Shown: positions 45,240 through 56,724, numbered from the stretch's first letter. The stretch: 64,000 nucleotides of DNA from Flaccisagitta enflata (GCA_965153355.1 OZ231126.1:101680001-101744000), one strand, 5' to 3'. Made by a program: numbers and translations. Notes: generated by a model from the sequence alone, not told the origin.

Positions 45240-45597
45240 ATTTTCTTAAAAATTGATGGTTCTTAGCCTTGTTTTGTTTGTTCATTCAACTGGGTAATTC
45301 AAAAATATTTTTTTTGTCAGCAAATTTGTATTCCCGGTGAAACTTCCATTCATTTGATAGGTTGCAACATATACTTTTACTTAAAAATAGAATTTTAGAT
45401 TTTTGAAGCTCCGTTACAAAATTATAACGGTGGCTTAGAATTTCAAAATTGCACTATTTGATAAAATTATATAGTGCGACCTATCAAATGAATGGAAACT
45501 TTATCAGGAGTTCAAATATGCTGACAAAAAAGATTTTCAAAGTGCCCAGTAGAATCTACATGCAAAACAAGGCTAAAAACCATCATTTTTGTCCGCA
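45240..45597. repeat. Foldback element, arms of about 170 bp
   Basis: Left AAATTGATGGTTCTTAGCCT..TGTTTTG is the reverse complement of right CAAAACAAGGCTAAAAACCATC. Both arms share ATTCATTTGATAGGT and TTTTGTCAGCA in inverted order. Centre near 45425. Non-coding. Confidence 0.83.
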
Positions 45598-46392
45598 ACG
45601 GAATATCATTCTAACGCGGTCTATAATTCAAGGCGGATGGGTGTCGTTGTCGTTGTCGTTGTCGTTGTTATCTTTTATAAAAAATGAATAACTTTTTTAT
45701 GCTTTGACCAATTTGGTACATATTTGGTGGGAAGTTGTACTAGGGAAAGGCGCTTTACATCCTATCCAATTTTTGTGATCCGACCAACCCAACCGGCCCA
45801 ACTAGCCTACCAGCCTAAAAGTAATTTTTTTTCAACTAATTTGGTTAAAACTTGGTATGGAGTCTCTAAATGGAAGAACTCAACATATGCACACCATCAA
45901 TCCTGTCAAACCAGCCTACCACCCAACCAGCTTACCGGCCTAAAAGTGAAAAACTTGTATAACTTTGGCATTTTCCAACCAATTTGGTTGAAGTTTGGCA
46001 TGGAGTCTCAACTGTATGTGATTTATTAATGTTTGAGTATGCTAACCGACCAACCAGCTTACTGGCTTAAAAGTGAAAACTTGCATAAATTGGACATTTT
46101 TTAACCAATTTGGTTGAAACTTGGTATGATGTCTCTAAATGGAAGAACTCAACATATGCACACTATTTATCCAAACCAACCTACCACCCAACCACCCTAC
46201 TAGCCTAGAAGTGAAAAACTTGCATAACTTTGCCATTTTTCAACGGATTTGCATGAAACTTTGTATGGAGACTCTAAATGTAAAGACTTAGTTTTAGCTA
46301 ACTTACAGGGTTAGCAATCTTTTGGTCATAGCAATCTTCTGCAATTGGTGATCTTTAACCCCCCTCTGTCGCGGACCCAGATACTGTTCAGA
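45598..46392. mobile_element. Modular GGTTGGGTGG repeat, inverted copy
   Basis: In reverse relative to 33480-34862: TTTTTGTCCGCAACGGAATA, (GTCGTT)n, GGGAAGTTGTACTAGGG, then units with GGTATGGAGTCTCTAAATGG and CCACCCAACCAGC, ending in CCCCCTCTGTCGCGGACCCA. A hairpin-family copy abuts its right end. Confidence 0.75.
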
Positions 46393-46590
46393 TTTTTAGT
46401 AGCGTGCTACGCGACTCTACACCCCGCTTTGTCCGTCCGTCGGTTGGTCATTCGGTTGGTCGGTCCCCATTTTACTTTTTTTATGTTTTTGCAGTCTTTG
46501 GGCTCACTGCTTCTTGCCAAATGCTTTAGTAACTCAAATACTGCCCCTGCCCACCCGCACGCAACTGAGGTAGCCGTGTATCCTTGTTTA
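46393..46590 (+). repeat. Hairpin-family repeat copy
   Basis: TTTTTAGTAGCGTGCTACGC, CACCCCGCTTTGTCCGTCCG, TGCCCCTGCCCACCCGCACG and an end of GTGTATCCTTGTTT. Confidence 0.82.
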
Positions 46591-47094
46591 TGAAAATCTC
46601 AAAAAGCGCTCTTGACAAGATTTCATCTTTATTAGTTCCAGTAAATAGAGCGCAGATTCTATACAAAACAATGAAAAAACCTACAGCAATGTTAATTTTC
46701 ACCTCATCATGCTGTGAGAGGGTAGTGTGGGGTAGTCATGTATCCGGCCTTGTTCTTTTTTGTTTTTTGACGGGCTGATAAGAACCACAATCATTGCACC
46801 GCGCCAGTTGCAGTGGCGATACATCGTCATATGTAGTTGATTGAATCCATTGTTACTTTCATACACATACGTAGATTTAAACCTTCGCTCGTCTTCGCCT
46901 ATCTAGAGGGATCTTGGATTTACCGATTCAGCTTTTTAAGGTGGCTGGTCCGGAGGGAGTGAACGCGTTGCTATGTTTATAAGAATATAACTATCACATG
47001 TTACATCATTAGAAAGCCTAGCTTTTAAGCTTTTCGCTGTTCTTCTTATTTTTCCCAGCCGTGCCGTGTTACCGTGTTGCGTCAACAGTACACT

Positions 47095-47505
47095 TTTTAT
47101 TTTTCATAAGAACATCATTTTTTTTCCAAAGGCTTTGTTCTTATTTTTGAGGCAAAATTAAGCCTTCAATATTCTTAGAGGGTTCTTAAATCTAGATAAC
47201 AAATAAATTATAGTAAATCTTTTAATTCACTATTGATTATTAGAAATAAATATATTCTTATCAATAATTACTAAAATCATTAAGTCATGGGATATATTTA
47301 TGGCATTTATGTTAAAAATAGCAGAATTTTATTGTAAATCTACTAATTTCAAGTATTTTATCAATATTTCAAAAATTATATTGTTAGTAAAAAATTTTCT
47401 TTTAGAATTTGAAGCCTTCAAATGTTCTTAGGATGTTTGAAATTTTGAGGCAATTTGAAGCCTAGATGTTCTTATAAACTAGGTTCTTATAAAAAATAAA
47501 ACTTG
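47095..47505. repeat. AT-rich AAGAACATCATT element with inverted ends
   Basis: TACACTTTTTATTTTTCATAA..GAACATCA at the left and GTTCTTATAAAAAATAAAACT at the right are inverted. AGCCTTCAATATTCTTAGAGG in the body matches 19735. Confidence 0.7.
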
Positions 47506-47554
47506 TAAATGATTTTCCTCTCCGTAAAACTATACTATACATCGGAGAGAGAGA

Positions 47555-47722
47555 GAGACTTAAACGCGTGCGACGCGACTCTGCACCCCGCTTCGTCCGT
47601 CTGCTAGTCGGTTGGTCAGTCCCCATTTTTTTGCTTTCATGTTTTTGCGGTCTTTGGCCTCACAGCTCATGCCCAAAATTTCCTAATTACTCAAATACTG
47701 CCCCTGCCCATCCGCATTGTTT
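47555..47722 (+). repeat. Hairpin-family repeat copy
   Basis: CGCGTGCGACGCGACTCTGC, CCCCGCTTCGTCCGTCTGC and CTGCCCCTGCCCATCCGCA. It is preceded by a short GA array. Confidence 0.75.
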
Positions 47723-48164
47723 GTTTTTGTCTCCCCAACTCTCTTCCGCTACCTCGAATCCAAGTGACCTCAACACCTATTTGTGAAAATGAGTTCGGTA
47801 ATATTGATTGGGAGTCGTTTATTGCAACAATTTTCAATTGGCATGAGTAAACATATGAATACGATAAAAAATGGAATAATAATTATTGAACCTACCCAAA
47901 TCCCCTAGGTAAGAACATTAAAAAAAAAGCTTCAAAATTACAGTCCCCGACTGGGGACTGTAATTTTTGAAGCTTTCTCGTTGCGTAAATGCAACTCGAT
48001 GAGATAAACAGCAATTTCAAAAAACAAAAAAAATATTAAGTATTGTTTTAATGATGACAAAACTTGATAATAACAACAATAGTGGATGATGATAATGACA
48101 ACAATGAATGATAATAACAACAAAAATCTAAGAAAAAAATATCAGAAAATTAAAAAAAAAATTG

Positions 48165-48275
48165 TTTTCAAAAAATTTTTTTCAAAAAATTTTTTTCAAA
48201 AATTTTTCAAAAAAATTTTTCTAAAAAAATTTTTCTAAAAAAATTTTTCAAAAAAAATTTTCAAAAAAATTTTCA
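48165..48275. repeat. AAAAAATTTTT palindromic tandem tract
   Basis: About ten alternations of TTTTTCAAAAAA, an A/T palindromic repeat directly before the 18-bp array. Confidence 0.9.
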
Positions 48276-48310
48276 AAAAAACAATTAAAAATAAAAAATT
48301 TCAAAAAAAT

Positions 48311-48891
48311 TTAGTAGTTGATGATGACAGTAGTCGAGGATGATGACAGTAGATAAAGATGATGACAGTAGATAAAGATAATGACAATAGTTGAAGATGA
48401 TGACAGTAGTTGAAGATGATGACAGTAGTTGAAGATGATGACAGTAGTTGAAGATGATGACAGTAGTTGAAGATGATGACAGTAGTTGAAGATGATGACA
48501 GTAGTTGAAGATGATGACAGTAGTTGAAGATGATGACAGTAGTTGAAGATGATGACAGTAGTTGAAGATGATGACAGTAGTTGAAGATGATGACAGTAGT
48601 TGAAGATGATGACAGTAGTTGAAGATGATGACAGTAGTTGAAGATGATGACAGTAGTTGAAGATGATGACAGTAGTTGAAGATGATGACAGTAGTTGAAG
48701 ATAATGACAGTAGTTGAAGATGATGACAGTAGTTGAAGATGATGACAGTAGTTGAAGGTGATGACAGTAGTTGAAGGCGATGACAGTAGTTGAAGGCGAT
48801 GACAGTAGTTGAAGGTGATGACAGTAGTTGAAGATGATGACAGTAGTTGAAGGCGATGACAGTAGTTAAAGATGATGACAGTAGTTGAAGA
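48311..48891. repeat. 18-bp minisatellite GATGACAGTAGTTGAAGA, about 32 copies
   Basis: Near-perfect units in the middle, with GGTGATGACAGT and GGCGATGACAGT variants toward the right. Because 18 is a multiple of three, all frames stay open; there is no evidence of coding. Confidence 0.97.
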
Positions 48892-48984
48892 CAAATCTTG
48901 AAATCCATGATGGCAAACCTAAAGAAAAATCAGAATGTAATAAATGAGCAAGTAAAAGAATTCATCAACTGCAATCCTCTATAT

Positions 48985-49520
48985 AAATCGCCTAAGTCCT
49001 AGTAACATATTACTACATTAATAGGCTAATATCTTATAAACCAGACTTCAGATTTAATTCGAATTTTGCAGGGGCAGTTCAATTAATATCCTTTACTTGT
49101 ATACCAAATTTAAAAAAAGTTCACATAACTTTGCTACCCTTTGCCTATGTAAACTACCTAAGTCATAGTAAAATATTACTACATAAATAAGCTAATATCT
49201 CATAAACCAGACTTTAGATTTTATTTGAATTTTGCAGGGGTTATTTATTTACTACCCTCTACTTGTGTACCAAATTAGAAAAAAATTCACATACCTTTAC
49301 TATCCTTTGCCTATGTAAATTGATTAAGTCCTAGCAACATACTACTACATAAATAAGCTAATATCTCATAAACCAGACTTCAGATTTAATTCAAATTTTG
49401 CAGGGGTTGTTTATTTACTACCCTCTACTTGTATACCAAATTATAAAAAAATTCATTAACCTTTACTACCCTCTACCTATGTAAACCACCTAAGTCCCAG
49501 CTAAATATTACTACAAAAAT
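48985..49520. repeat. 166-bp tandem repeat, about 3.2 copies
   Basis: GCTAATATCT starts at about 49024, 49191 and 49357. Units share CATAAACCAGACTT, TTTTGCAGGGG and ACTACCCTCTACTTGT. Confidence 0.9.
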
Positions 49521-49924
49521 AATAGGCAAAGGGTAGTAAACATTAATGAATTTTTCTGAAAATTGGTTCACAAGCTCCCATTGACATAAAAGTAACACTG
49601 GTAAAGTTTCATGAAATTCTGAAGTCTGGTTCGGGGACAAAAAAGGTCAAGGTGCAAAAAAAGGGCAAACAATTCGAGTATATATATTTTTTTCCAATAA
49701 TACATTTAAGACTTGGTTTCTTAATTCTTTTCAAATAATTCTCCTTCATTGGTGGAAGAGAAGCTGACGTTATATGTATATTTGCTTTGGTCTCTTCACA
49801 AAAGAATAAAAATGTCAAATAGTATTTTTGTAAGCACCATTAAAAACTTATAATATCGATAGGCGCGGATGGAGGGGCAGGTACAAAGTGCGCGCGCTCT
49901 TTCTCGAGCACAGACAGATGAACC

Positions 49925-50265
49925 CAGGGGCGTATTTGAGCCAAAATTTTGGGGGCGGCAAGCCAAAATCTGTGTCTTAATGAATTTTGTGTCACAACAA
50001 TTTTCCTGTTAGCTATTTGGCTAATTGGGAAACTAATATAACTAATTATGCTCATTGCTTTTTAATGTTACTATTGTTTTATTAGAAAAAATAAGCTCTG
50101 CTTTACTACAGCAGAAAATGTTTACTAATTAAGATATAAAAAATCAGTCTCCAATCTTCTTAAGCATTTCTCTCAACCATCTCGATCTGTGTCTCGATGG
50201 CGGTTTGTGCCCCAACAAAAAGGGCAACAGCTGCTGCCCCTGACGCCCCGTCAAATATGCCCCTG
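49925..50265. mobile_element. 341-bp hAT-type MITE, CAGGGGCGTATTTGA ends
   Basis: CAGGGGCGTATTTGAGCC at the left matches the complement of the right end (TCAAATATGCCCCTG) at 13 of the first 15 positions. Identical 8-bp flanks GATGAACC lie at 49917-49924 and 50266-50273. It is non-coding. Confidence 0.93.
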
Positions 50266-50506
50266 GATGAACCAAAGGTAATCGCTGATTATAAATGTTC
50301 ACTTGAAATGAAGCATTGACGTTCTTCTTCTCAAACGAAAAACAGCAACAGAAACAAAAATCCTTGGTCCAGTTGAGTCTATGCAATTTAAGCGGAGTAG
50401 CTGGAGATATGCCGAAAGTCTTCCTCCTCAGAATTTAAGATACGGAAAACGCCAATGAATTTGTTGGAGCGCCTGTAGAGAAAGATGATTTTATTCCTTT
50501 TCAGAT

Positions 50507-50582
50507 TTTCAGTCGCGTGCTCCGCAACTCTATACCCCACTTTGATTGTCCATGGGTCTGTCGGTCCATCTGTCACATTTTA
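50507..50582 (+). repeat. Hairpin-family 5' end, truncated
   Basis: TTTTCAGTCGCGTGCTCCGC and TACCCCACTTTGATTG, then divergence. Confidence 0.65.
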
Positions 50583-50677
50583 CTATGTAATACATAAACT
50601 TAAAAATCTGAATTTAACACTTACGAACAAATGCAACAAAGCGGTGTCTCTGTCTCTCTGTGTCTCTGTGTCTGTGC

Positions 50678-50678
<1 letters not shown>

Positions 50679-50718
<40 letters not shown>

Positions 50719-50737
50719 ATACACTCACACACACACA

Positions 50738-50792
<55 letters not shown>
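50679..50792. repeat. (TC)n plus (CA)n microsatellite
   Basis: A TC array to 50716 and a CA array at 50725-50792. Confidence 0.97.
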
Positions 50793-50794
<2 letters not shown>

Positions 50795-50956
50795 TGCTTT
50801 AACTGAATCTTTGATTCCATCAAGCGAACGGTCGCTGTATTCTTTGGAAGGGGGTCGTCTGTACGCCTGTTGTCCCACTTAACTCGAAAAAGCGATTTGG
50901 AAGGGCGACTCTAGGAAACACCACATGGCTGCAATCAAAATTAAAAATGGCATGAT

Positions 50957-51065
50957 TTAAAAACAAGGCTGGAAACACGGCTTCCCCAGTTGCGTGTGGG
51001 TGGGCAGGGGCAGTAATTAAGGTCACCTCTGCATGTTGGCAGTAAGGCCAAAGACTGCAAAGGGA
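50957..51065 (-). repeat. Hairpin-family right half, inverted
   Basis: AAAACAAGGCTGGAAACACG, CCCCAGTTGCGTGTGGGTGG and a complement of CAGTCTTTGGCC. It lacks the hairpin start; the 13-bp array begins soon after. Confidence 0.72.
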
Positions 51066-51100
51066 AAAAAATCTGAAAAGAGTATGGGTCCATGACTGGG

Positions 51101-51429
51101 GTTAAACGGCATCGTCAAATGGCATAGACAAACGGCGCTGTCCAACCACGTTGTGCGACGGCGTTGTGCAACGGCGTTGTGCAACGGCGTTGTGCAACGG
51201 CGTTGTGCAACGGCGTTGTCAAATGGCGTTGTCAAATGGCGTTGTTAAACGGCGTTGTTAAACGGCGTTGTCAAACGGCGTTGTCAAATGGCGTTGTCAA
51301 ATGGCGTTGTTAAACGGCGTTGTTAAACGGCGTTGTCAAATGGGGTTGTCAAATGGGGTTGACAAAAAACATTGTTAAACAACATTGTCAAATGCCATTG
51401 TCTAACAGCATTGTCAAATGGCATTGACA
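51101..51429. repeat. 13-bp minisatellite GGCGTTGTCAAAT, about 25 copies
   Basis: Variants GGCGTTGTGCAAC, GGCGTTGTTAAAC and GGCGTTGTCAAAT form homogeneous blocks, so runs of a variant spread together. Confidence 0.95.
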
Positions 51430-52172
51430 GTCGAACAAAGTTTCAACCAAATCAGTTGAAAAATACCAAAGCTATGCAAATTTCTCACTTTCAGGTGGTA
51501 GGCTAGTTAGGTGGTAGGCCAGTTAGTTCGTTTAATATGCTTAGATCTTTATGAATCAGAGACATATGTCGAGTGCTTCCATTTAGAGATTCCATACCAA
51601 GTCTCAACCAAATTGATTAAAGAATGCCAAACATATGCACATTTTCCACTTTCAAGCTTGAAGGCTAGGTCAGTGGTAAGCTGGTTAGCATGCTGAAATG
51701 CTCTATAAGTTGGAGAGCACACGAGCAGCAAACTTGGAAAGTCATTTCGCATGAAATTCCTAAACTTTCTCTGAATATAAAAATTTGCATTTTTAAGAAT
51801 ATGGCCCTTTTCTTATATATCCTTAGAAAAGAGCCATGTTTAATGCAAATTTAAGCATTCAGAGACAGATTAAAAATTTCACGTAAGACAAGTCAAGGAA
51901 TGGGGGTTAATTTTCTTTTATTTTCCTCAATTTTTCCAACTGATTTTGAACACATGAATGATTCTCCATGCAAATAAATAAATCATATATACTAAAAATA
52001 TATTTTTTTTCAAAAGAATTTTGAACTTATCATCTTAATTTTTTTCATAAGTATGATTTGACCGTGAAAATTGCACCCTCGTGCGCACCTTGACATAAAT
52101 CGCAAACATAAGTTGAGTCCTATTTAGAGACTTTTCAACCAAATTGGTTTAAAAATGCCAGAGTTATGCACG
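51430..52172. mobile_element. Modular GGTTGGGTGG repeat, rearranged copy
   Basis: 51430-51700 has two units (GCTAGTTAGGTGGTAGGCC, TAGAGATTCCATACCAAG). 51710-52000 is the reverse complement of 34580-34862, and 52010-52100 the reverse complement of 33470-33560. The two ends of the full repeat are thus joined with the middle lost. Confidence 0.7.
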
Positions 52173-52580
52173 TTTTTAGTCGCGTGCACGCGACTCTACA
52201 CCCTGCCATGTCGGTCGGTAGGTCGGTCTGTCCGTCTGTAACATTTTTAAAACTATTACTATTTAAGGTTTTTTAAGGTAATTTAAGGTTTTCTAGGGTG
52301 TTTCAAGGTACTTAAGGGTACTATAGGGTATTTAAATTTTTTTAGGTACTTGGGGTACTTTCAGATATTTTTGGGTACTTTGAGGTATTTTTGAGTATTT
52401 CTGGGTATTTTTTGGTATTTTTGGGTATTTTTGGGTATTGTATTTTACCAATATTGTATCGTTATTGTATCGATATTATATCGACATTGTGTCAATACAT
52501 ATTGCGTGGCCTTGGGGGGAGGAACTCTATTGTTTGTCATTTCCAGACGCACGCGACTGCTGCCCTCTTGGGCTTGTTCA
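52173..52580 (+). repeat. Hairpin-family repeat with expanded interior
   Basis: TTTTTAGTCGCGTGCACGCG and CTGCCATGTCGGTCGG start it; GACGCACGCGACTGCTGCCC ends it. In between are GGGTATTT and GGTACTT tandem words (52255-52440) and ATATTGTATCG repeats (52440-52500). Confidence 0.75.
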
Positions 52581-53105
52581 CCTTCAGGCTGGTAGGCTGG
52601 TTGGGTGGTAAGCCAGGTTGGCCGGTTAGCATGATAAAACTTATACAAATCAAATTCATATGTTGAGTCCTTTCATTTAGAGACTGAATACCAAGTTTCA
52701 ACCAACTTGGTTGAACAATGCCAAAGTTATGCACATGTTCACTTTCAAGCTGGTAGGCTAGTTGGGTGGTAGGCCGGTTAGCATACTAAAATCTTTACAA
52801 ATCAAATACATATGTTGAGTCTTTCCATTTAGAGACTATATACCAAGTTTTAACCAAATTGGTTGAAAAATGCCAAAGTTATGCGCCTTTTTCACTTTTA
52901 GGCTGGTAGGGGTGCTCCGATCTTAACATACCCAAAGGCTGCAAAGCGGCTTACCCTAGTACAACTTCCCTCCAAATATGAAGAAATTGGTCAAAGTGTT
53001 CAAAAGTTAGCCCATTTTTATAAGTGTGGACTACAACGACGGCACCCACCCGTCTCGAATTATAGGCCGCGTTGGAATAGTATTCCATCGTGGACAAAAA
53101 GTAAA
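52581..53105. mobile_element. Modular GGTTGGGTGG repeat, two units and right end
   Basis: GGCTGGTTGGGTGGTAAGCC and TAGAGACTGAATACCAAG units, then TACCCTAGTACAACTTCCCT, ACCCGTCTCGAATTATAGG and CATCGTGGACAAAAAG, as at 34430-34590. Confidence 0.72.
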
Positions 53106-53164
53106 ATGGGGACCAACCAACCGACCAAGGTTCGGACAGTTAAAGTAGTCACGAGCACGGTACT

Positions 53165-53375
53165 AAGAGGTGACGCGGGGTCACAATATCATAGTAGATG
53201 GGTGGGCAGGGTCGTCAAACCCCCATCCCTACCCCAACCCCTTACCCACATACAAACATACACAAAAAATATCTAAAAGGCTTGTTTTTCCACTTTTCAA
53301 CTTAATAACCGCTGGCCTACGGACGGACTGACAGACTATGCCTATTATCGAGTTGCGTGTCCGCAACAAAAAAAA
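53165..53375 (-). repeat. Hairpin-family repeat, AGTTGCG subfamily
   Basis: GACGCGGGGTCACAATATCA, GGGTGGGCAGGG and TCGAGTTGCGTGTCCGCAAC. The same composite occurs at 29215-29386. Confidence 0.75.
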
Positions 53376-53691
53376 TTGTGGTACGCAGAGGAGCATCTCG
53401 ACAAAACCCAATTTCCTCCGGTCGGCGATAGCCGCCATCACTGGTACGCAATGGCGGGCAAGATTAAAAAATTAGGGGTATCTGGTCAAAGCTTAAAAAA
53501 TTAGGGGTATCTGGTCAAAGCTGTTGAAACAGCACATACTGCGCAAGCCAACCAGTAGCACTTATATAGAAATTGTATACTAACCTCAATACATCTTGTA
53601 CACTTGCTCTTCGGCGTCTCCAGCTTCTGTGAACGACCATTTCGAATGTGAGCGTTAACAAACGGAACCATCAAACGGAGCCGCCAGTCTC

Positions 53692-53708
53692 TGTGAGAGA
53701 GAGAGAGA

Positions 53709-53755
<47 letters not shown>

Positions 53756-53940
53756 AGAAGAGAGAAGAAGAGAGAGAAGAGAAGAAGAAAGAAAGAAAGA
53801 AAGAGAAGAGAGAAAGAAAGAGAGAGAGAAAGAAAGAGAGAGAAAGAAGAAAGAGGAGGAAGAAGAAAGAAAGAGTGAGAAAAGAAAGAGTGAGAGAAGA
53901 AAGAGAGAAGAGGAAGAAAGAGAGAGGAAAAAAAGAGAGG
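53692..53940. repeat. GA-rich polypurine tract
   Basis: A pure GA array (53711-53751) followed by 190 bp of AGAA/GAAG purines. Long Ser/Leu ORFs on the - strand are artefacts. Confidence 0.95.
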
Positions 53941-54123
53941 CAGCAAGGACTTGATTATCAATGCAGTAGAAACAGTTGATGATTTGATTTGAAGTAGATA
54001 TAAGAAGAGACGGTGGAGAGCCGCACTTCAATCATACACCATGGAAATAGCGATGCCAGCGATCTGCCGATGAGCGTGCGACATTTTCGTCTTTACATTT
54101 CATACTAGCGGCGCAGCCGCTAA

Positions 54124-54440
54124 GCTCCGGGGCTGTACGTCAGCCGTTTGTATGATTAATAATATGATATGATGTGAAGTATAGCAACCAGAGCAGACTC
54201 GTGGAGAGTCCTTAATTACTATCTTGTTTTTAGCAAGATAGCAATGGTTGCTACCAGTACAAAAACTTTGACCGAAATTAATAGTATTTGTTTTTCTTCA
54301 CGCCTTCACAAGTTGAGGCTTTGCTTAGATTTTTAGATTATGCTTGTCCCAATTGATTCCAATGAGTTGATGTTGTCACTGTCGTTGTCATTGTCGCTGT
54401 CATTGCCATTGGCATTGTTGCTGCTATCGATTACCTTGAC
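54124..54440 (-). mobile_element. LINE 3' end, inverted
   Basis: GATAGCAATGGTTGCTACCA and GTACAAAAACTTTGACC are the reverse complement of the 43035 region. ATTAATAATATGATATGATG mirrors its TATTA tail, and TGTCACTGTCGTTGTCATTG its ACAATGACA repeats. It is a 5'-truncated copy of the same LINE family. Confidence 0.65.
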
Positions 54441-55877
54441 AACATGATATTTTTACGATCCCTTTGCGCAACTAGATTGACCCCTATCCATAATCTTAAC
54501 CTCATTTTGAGAAAATCGAAGTTTACCGGGTCTCAAATTAAAGCGCGTTTTGCCGCCAAAACCTAACAAAACGGCGTTGATATTGTCGCCATTTCTAGTG
54601 CGACATACACAACGTTTTTGATCATATCTTCTAAAAGATTGGACAGATTTGCAAAAATGCTTTTTGTTTTTGTAAATTAACATAAAAACTAGACATCTGA
54701 ATTGGTCAGAAGAGATATTCGTCGCTAAGAAAAATATCTGTGGGCCTTCCCAATGGAAATACATCAATTCGTTGGTCTGAGCGACTTGTAGGCCTGTATT
54801 TTTCTCCCCTCCCGGTGGGGGGGGGGAAATAATCAAAGGGTTTGGAGATAAGAAAAAAATGTAGGGAGAAAAAAGAGAAAAAAAGAAAATTTGGGGAAAA
54901 TAAAACTTTTGGCAGCACCAAATCATAAAAACTGATAAGTAAAACACAATTTAACACTACAGTATGATTAAGTAGATCTGCAATGATATATCATAAAATG
55001 TATTTTCATAATCTTTTCAGCACTTTTTTTTCAGAATTCAATTATCTTAATTACTTTTTTAATTATGTCGTACTGTAATGTTGCAAACAAAAACTATCAT
55101 ACTGTATTAAAACCTTAAAAACACTGTTTTATTGCTACAGGGTGTCCCAAGTCAGTTGTAACATAAAGAATCAACATATCTCTGCTTCTAATTCCTCAAA
55201 TCAATTTCTGAAAAAAGATCTAAAAAGATCTAAGTCTGCACCTTTTCTAATACCAAACCTCAACTTTAATTATTGGATAGTTGTGGCTCAGAAAAATATC
55301 AAATGAGTGGTAATGTAATGTGGAAAATTACGTTTTTCATAGCTGTATTTGGAAGTAGCTGACATTAACTGTCTGCCATTTTTTGACAAATTGATCAAAA
55401 AACTTGGGATTGGTCTCAAATGAAAGAGAATTGTACATTGATTGTACATCTGCTTTAAAAATTCAGAAAATGTTGACAATTACTGACTTTATTGATGATT
55501 TTGGTCAAACATTGTCAAAATCAGAAATGGAAATCTGAAAAAAAATCAAAAAAACTCTTACACAATTTTAAAACATTGTCAAATTCTTTTGGTGATCTAA
55601 AATCTATGACTACTTATCTGCCATTTGTAGAGATTGACCTTAGATCCAGAATCTGAGTCCTTGTGAATTTCCCAATTTCTCTTTTAAATGCAGCTGGTCA
55701 GAAGGTAGTAAGGGCATGAGCTCTAGCTTGAACTAATCTGCTTGAATTTGGTCCCGAACGATACTTTGGCGTAAGCACATAACTCTGTTCATCTCATTTA
55801 CCACAATTTTGAACTTCTTAGGGGCCCCTAAGGGCCCCCCAAAAAAACCCTTAATGATAATTTTTTTGAAAAACAAA

Positions 55878-56205
55878 AGTGGGGTGCAATCGATAGGAAA
55901 TTTTTTGATTTGCCTAGATCCAAAATCTTGTATTTTCACTTATTAAAAAAAACTTAAAAAATCTTTTTATCGCGCGTCAGGGACTTGGAAAAAAAAACAC
56001 AAAATATTTTTTTGAAAAATGGTTTTCGAAAGTGGAGTGCAATCAATAGGAAATTGTTAGATTTGCCTAGATCCAAAATCCTCTAACCTTACGTTTTTAG
56101 TCGCGACTTAAAAAAAAAAAAGAAAAAAAAAATTAAAATGGTTTTAAAAAGTGGCTGCAATCAATAGGAAATTGTTAGATTCGCCTGGATCCAAAATCCT
56201 GTAAC
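55878..56205. repeat. Three diverged units with GCAATCAATAGGAAATTG
   Basis: GTGCAATCGATAGGAAA..GATTTGCCTAGATCCAAAATC starts near 55881, 56036 and 56155. 54450-55875 before it is AT-rich with no supported gene; ACAGGGTGTCCCAAGTCA at 55137 resembles a mariner-type end without a partner. Confidence 0.7.
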
Positions 56206-56212
56206 CTTACGC

Positions 56213-56512
56213 TTTTAGTCGCGTGCTACGCGACTCTACAACCCGCTTTGTCGGTCCGATCGGAAGAGCGTCGTGTAGTCCATCCGTCGGTCCGTCTGTC
56301 AGTCCGTCACACTTTACTTTTTTGGGGGTTTTTGCGGTCTTTGGCCTCACTGTTCCTGCCCAAATGATTGAGTGACCTCAAATACAGCCCCTGCCCACCC
56401 GCACGCGACTGGGGTAGCCGTGTATCCGGCCTTGTATTTTTACGTGTGACGGACGGACGGACCAACGGACCGACAAAGCGGGTTGTAGAGTCGCGTAGCA
56501 CGCGACTAAAAA
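56213..56512. repeat. Hairpin-family copy plus inverted partial copy
   Basis: A + copy (TTTTAGTCGCGTGCTACGCG to CCGGCCTTGT, 56213-56436) is followed by an inverted start (GACCGACAAAGCGGG to AGTCGCGTAGCACGCGACTA, 56445-56512). Left and right outer ends are perfect reverse complements over about 42 bp. The adapter-like insert at 56258-56278 interrupts the left one. Confidence 0.85.
56258..56278. other. Illumina adapter-like sequence (assembly artefact)
   Basis: GATCGGAAGAGCGTCGTGTA plus one G is an exact 21-nt match to the TruSeq adapter read-through sequence, in the middle of a GGTCCGTCCGTCGGTCC tract where sister copies have nothing like it. It is best read as untrimmed adapter in the assembly. 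Confidence 0.9.
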
Positions 56513-56723
56513 CTGACTCTGTTAAAATTCACTGTCGGCCATAACTAAAAAGGAAGTTAAAAGATTCTCCTGGAATTTCTTCAGCTTGATATGGTTTAAA
56601 CAAATGCTCATAACTTCTAAAGTATTTGAGCCAGAACCTTGAAATTTTAAGAGTCTTCGGGGCCGCTGCCCAAAAATTGTACATGACACATGAAAACATA
56701 AAAATGTGACCCAAACAAATGAA

Positions 56724-56724
<1 letters not shown>

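Noticed and set aside
48285-48908. 207-codon Leu/Ser-repeat protein on the - strand
   Set aside because: An equivalent repeat-encoded frame is also open in another - strand frame (48301-48894), as expected from the 18-bp minisatellite.
54453-54947. 164-codon - strand ORF
   Set aside because: Composition shifts from Phe/Pro-rich low complexity to unrelated residues, with no motif. Probably a chance frame in AT-rich DNA.
55137-55160. Mariner-type end ACAGGGTGTCCCAAGTCA
   Set aside because: No matching inverted partner was found within 1.5 kb, so an element cannot be defined.
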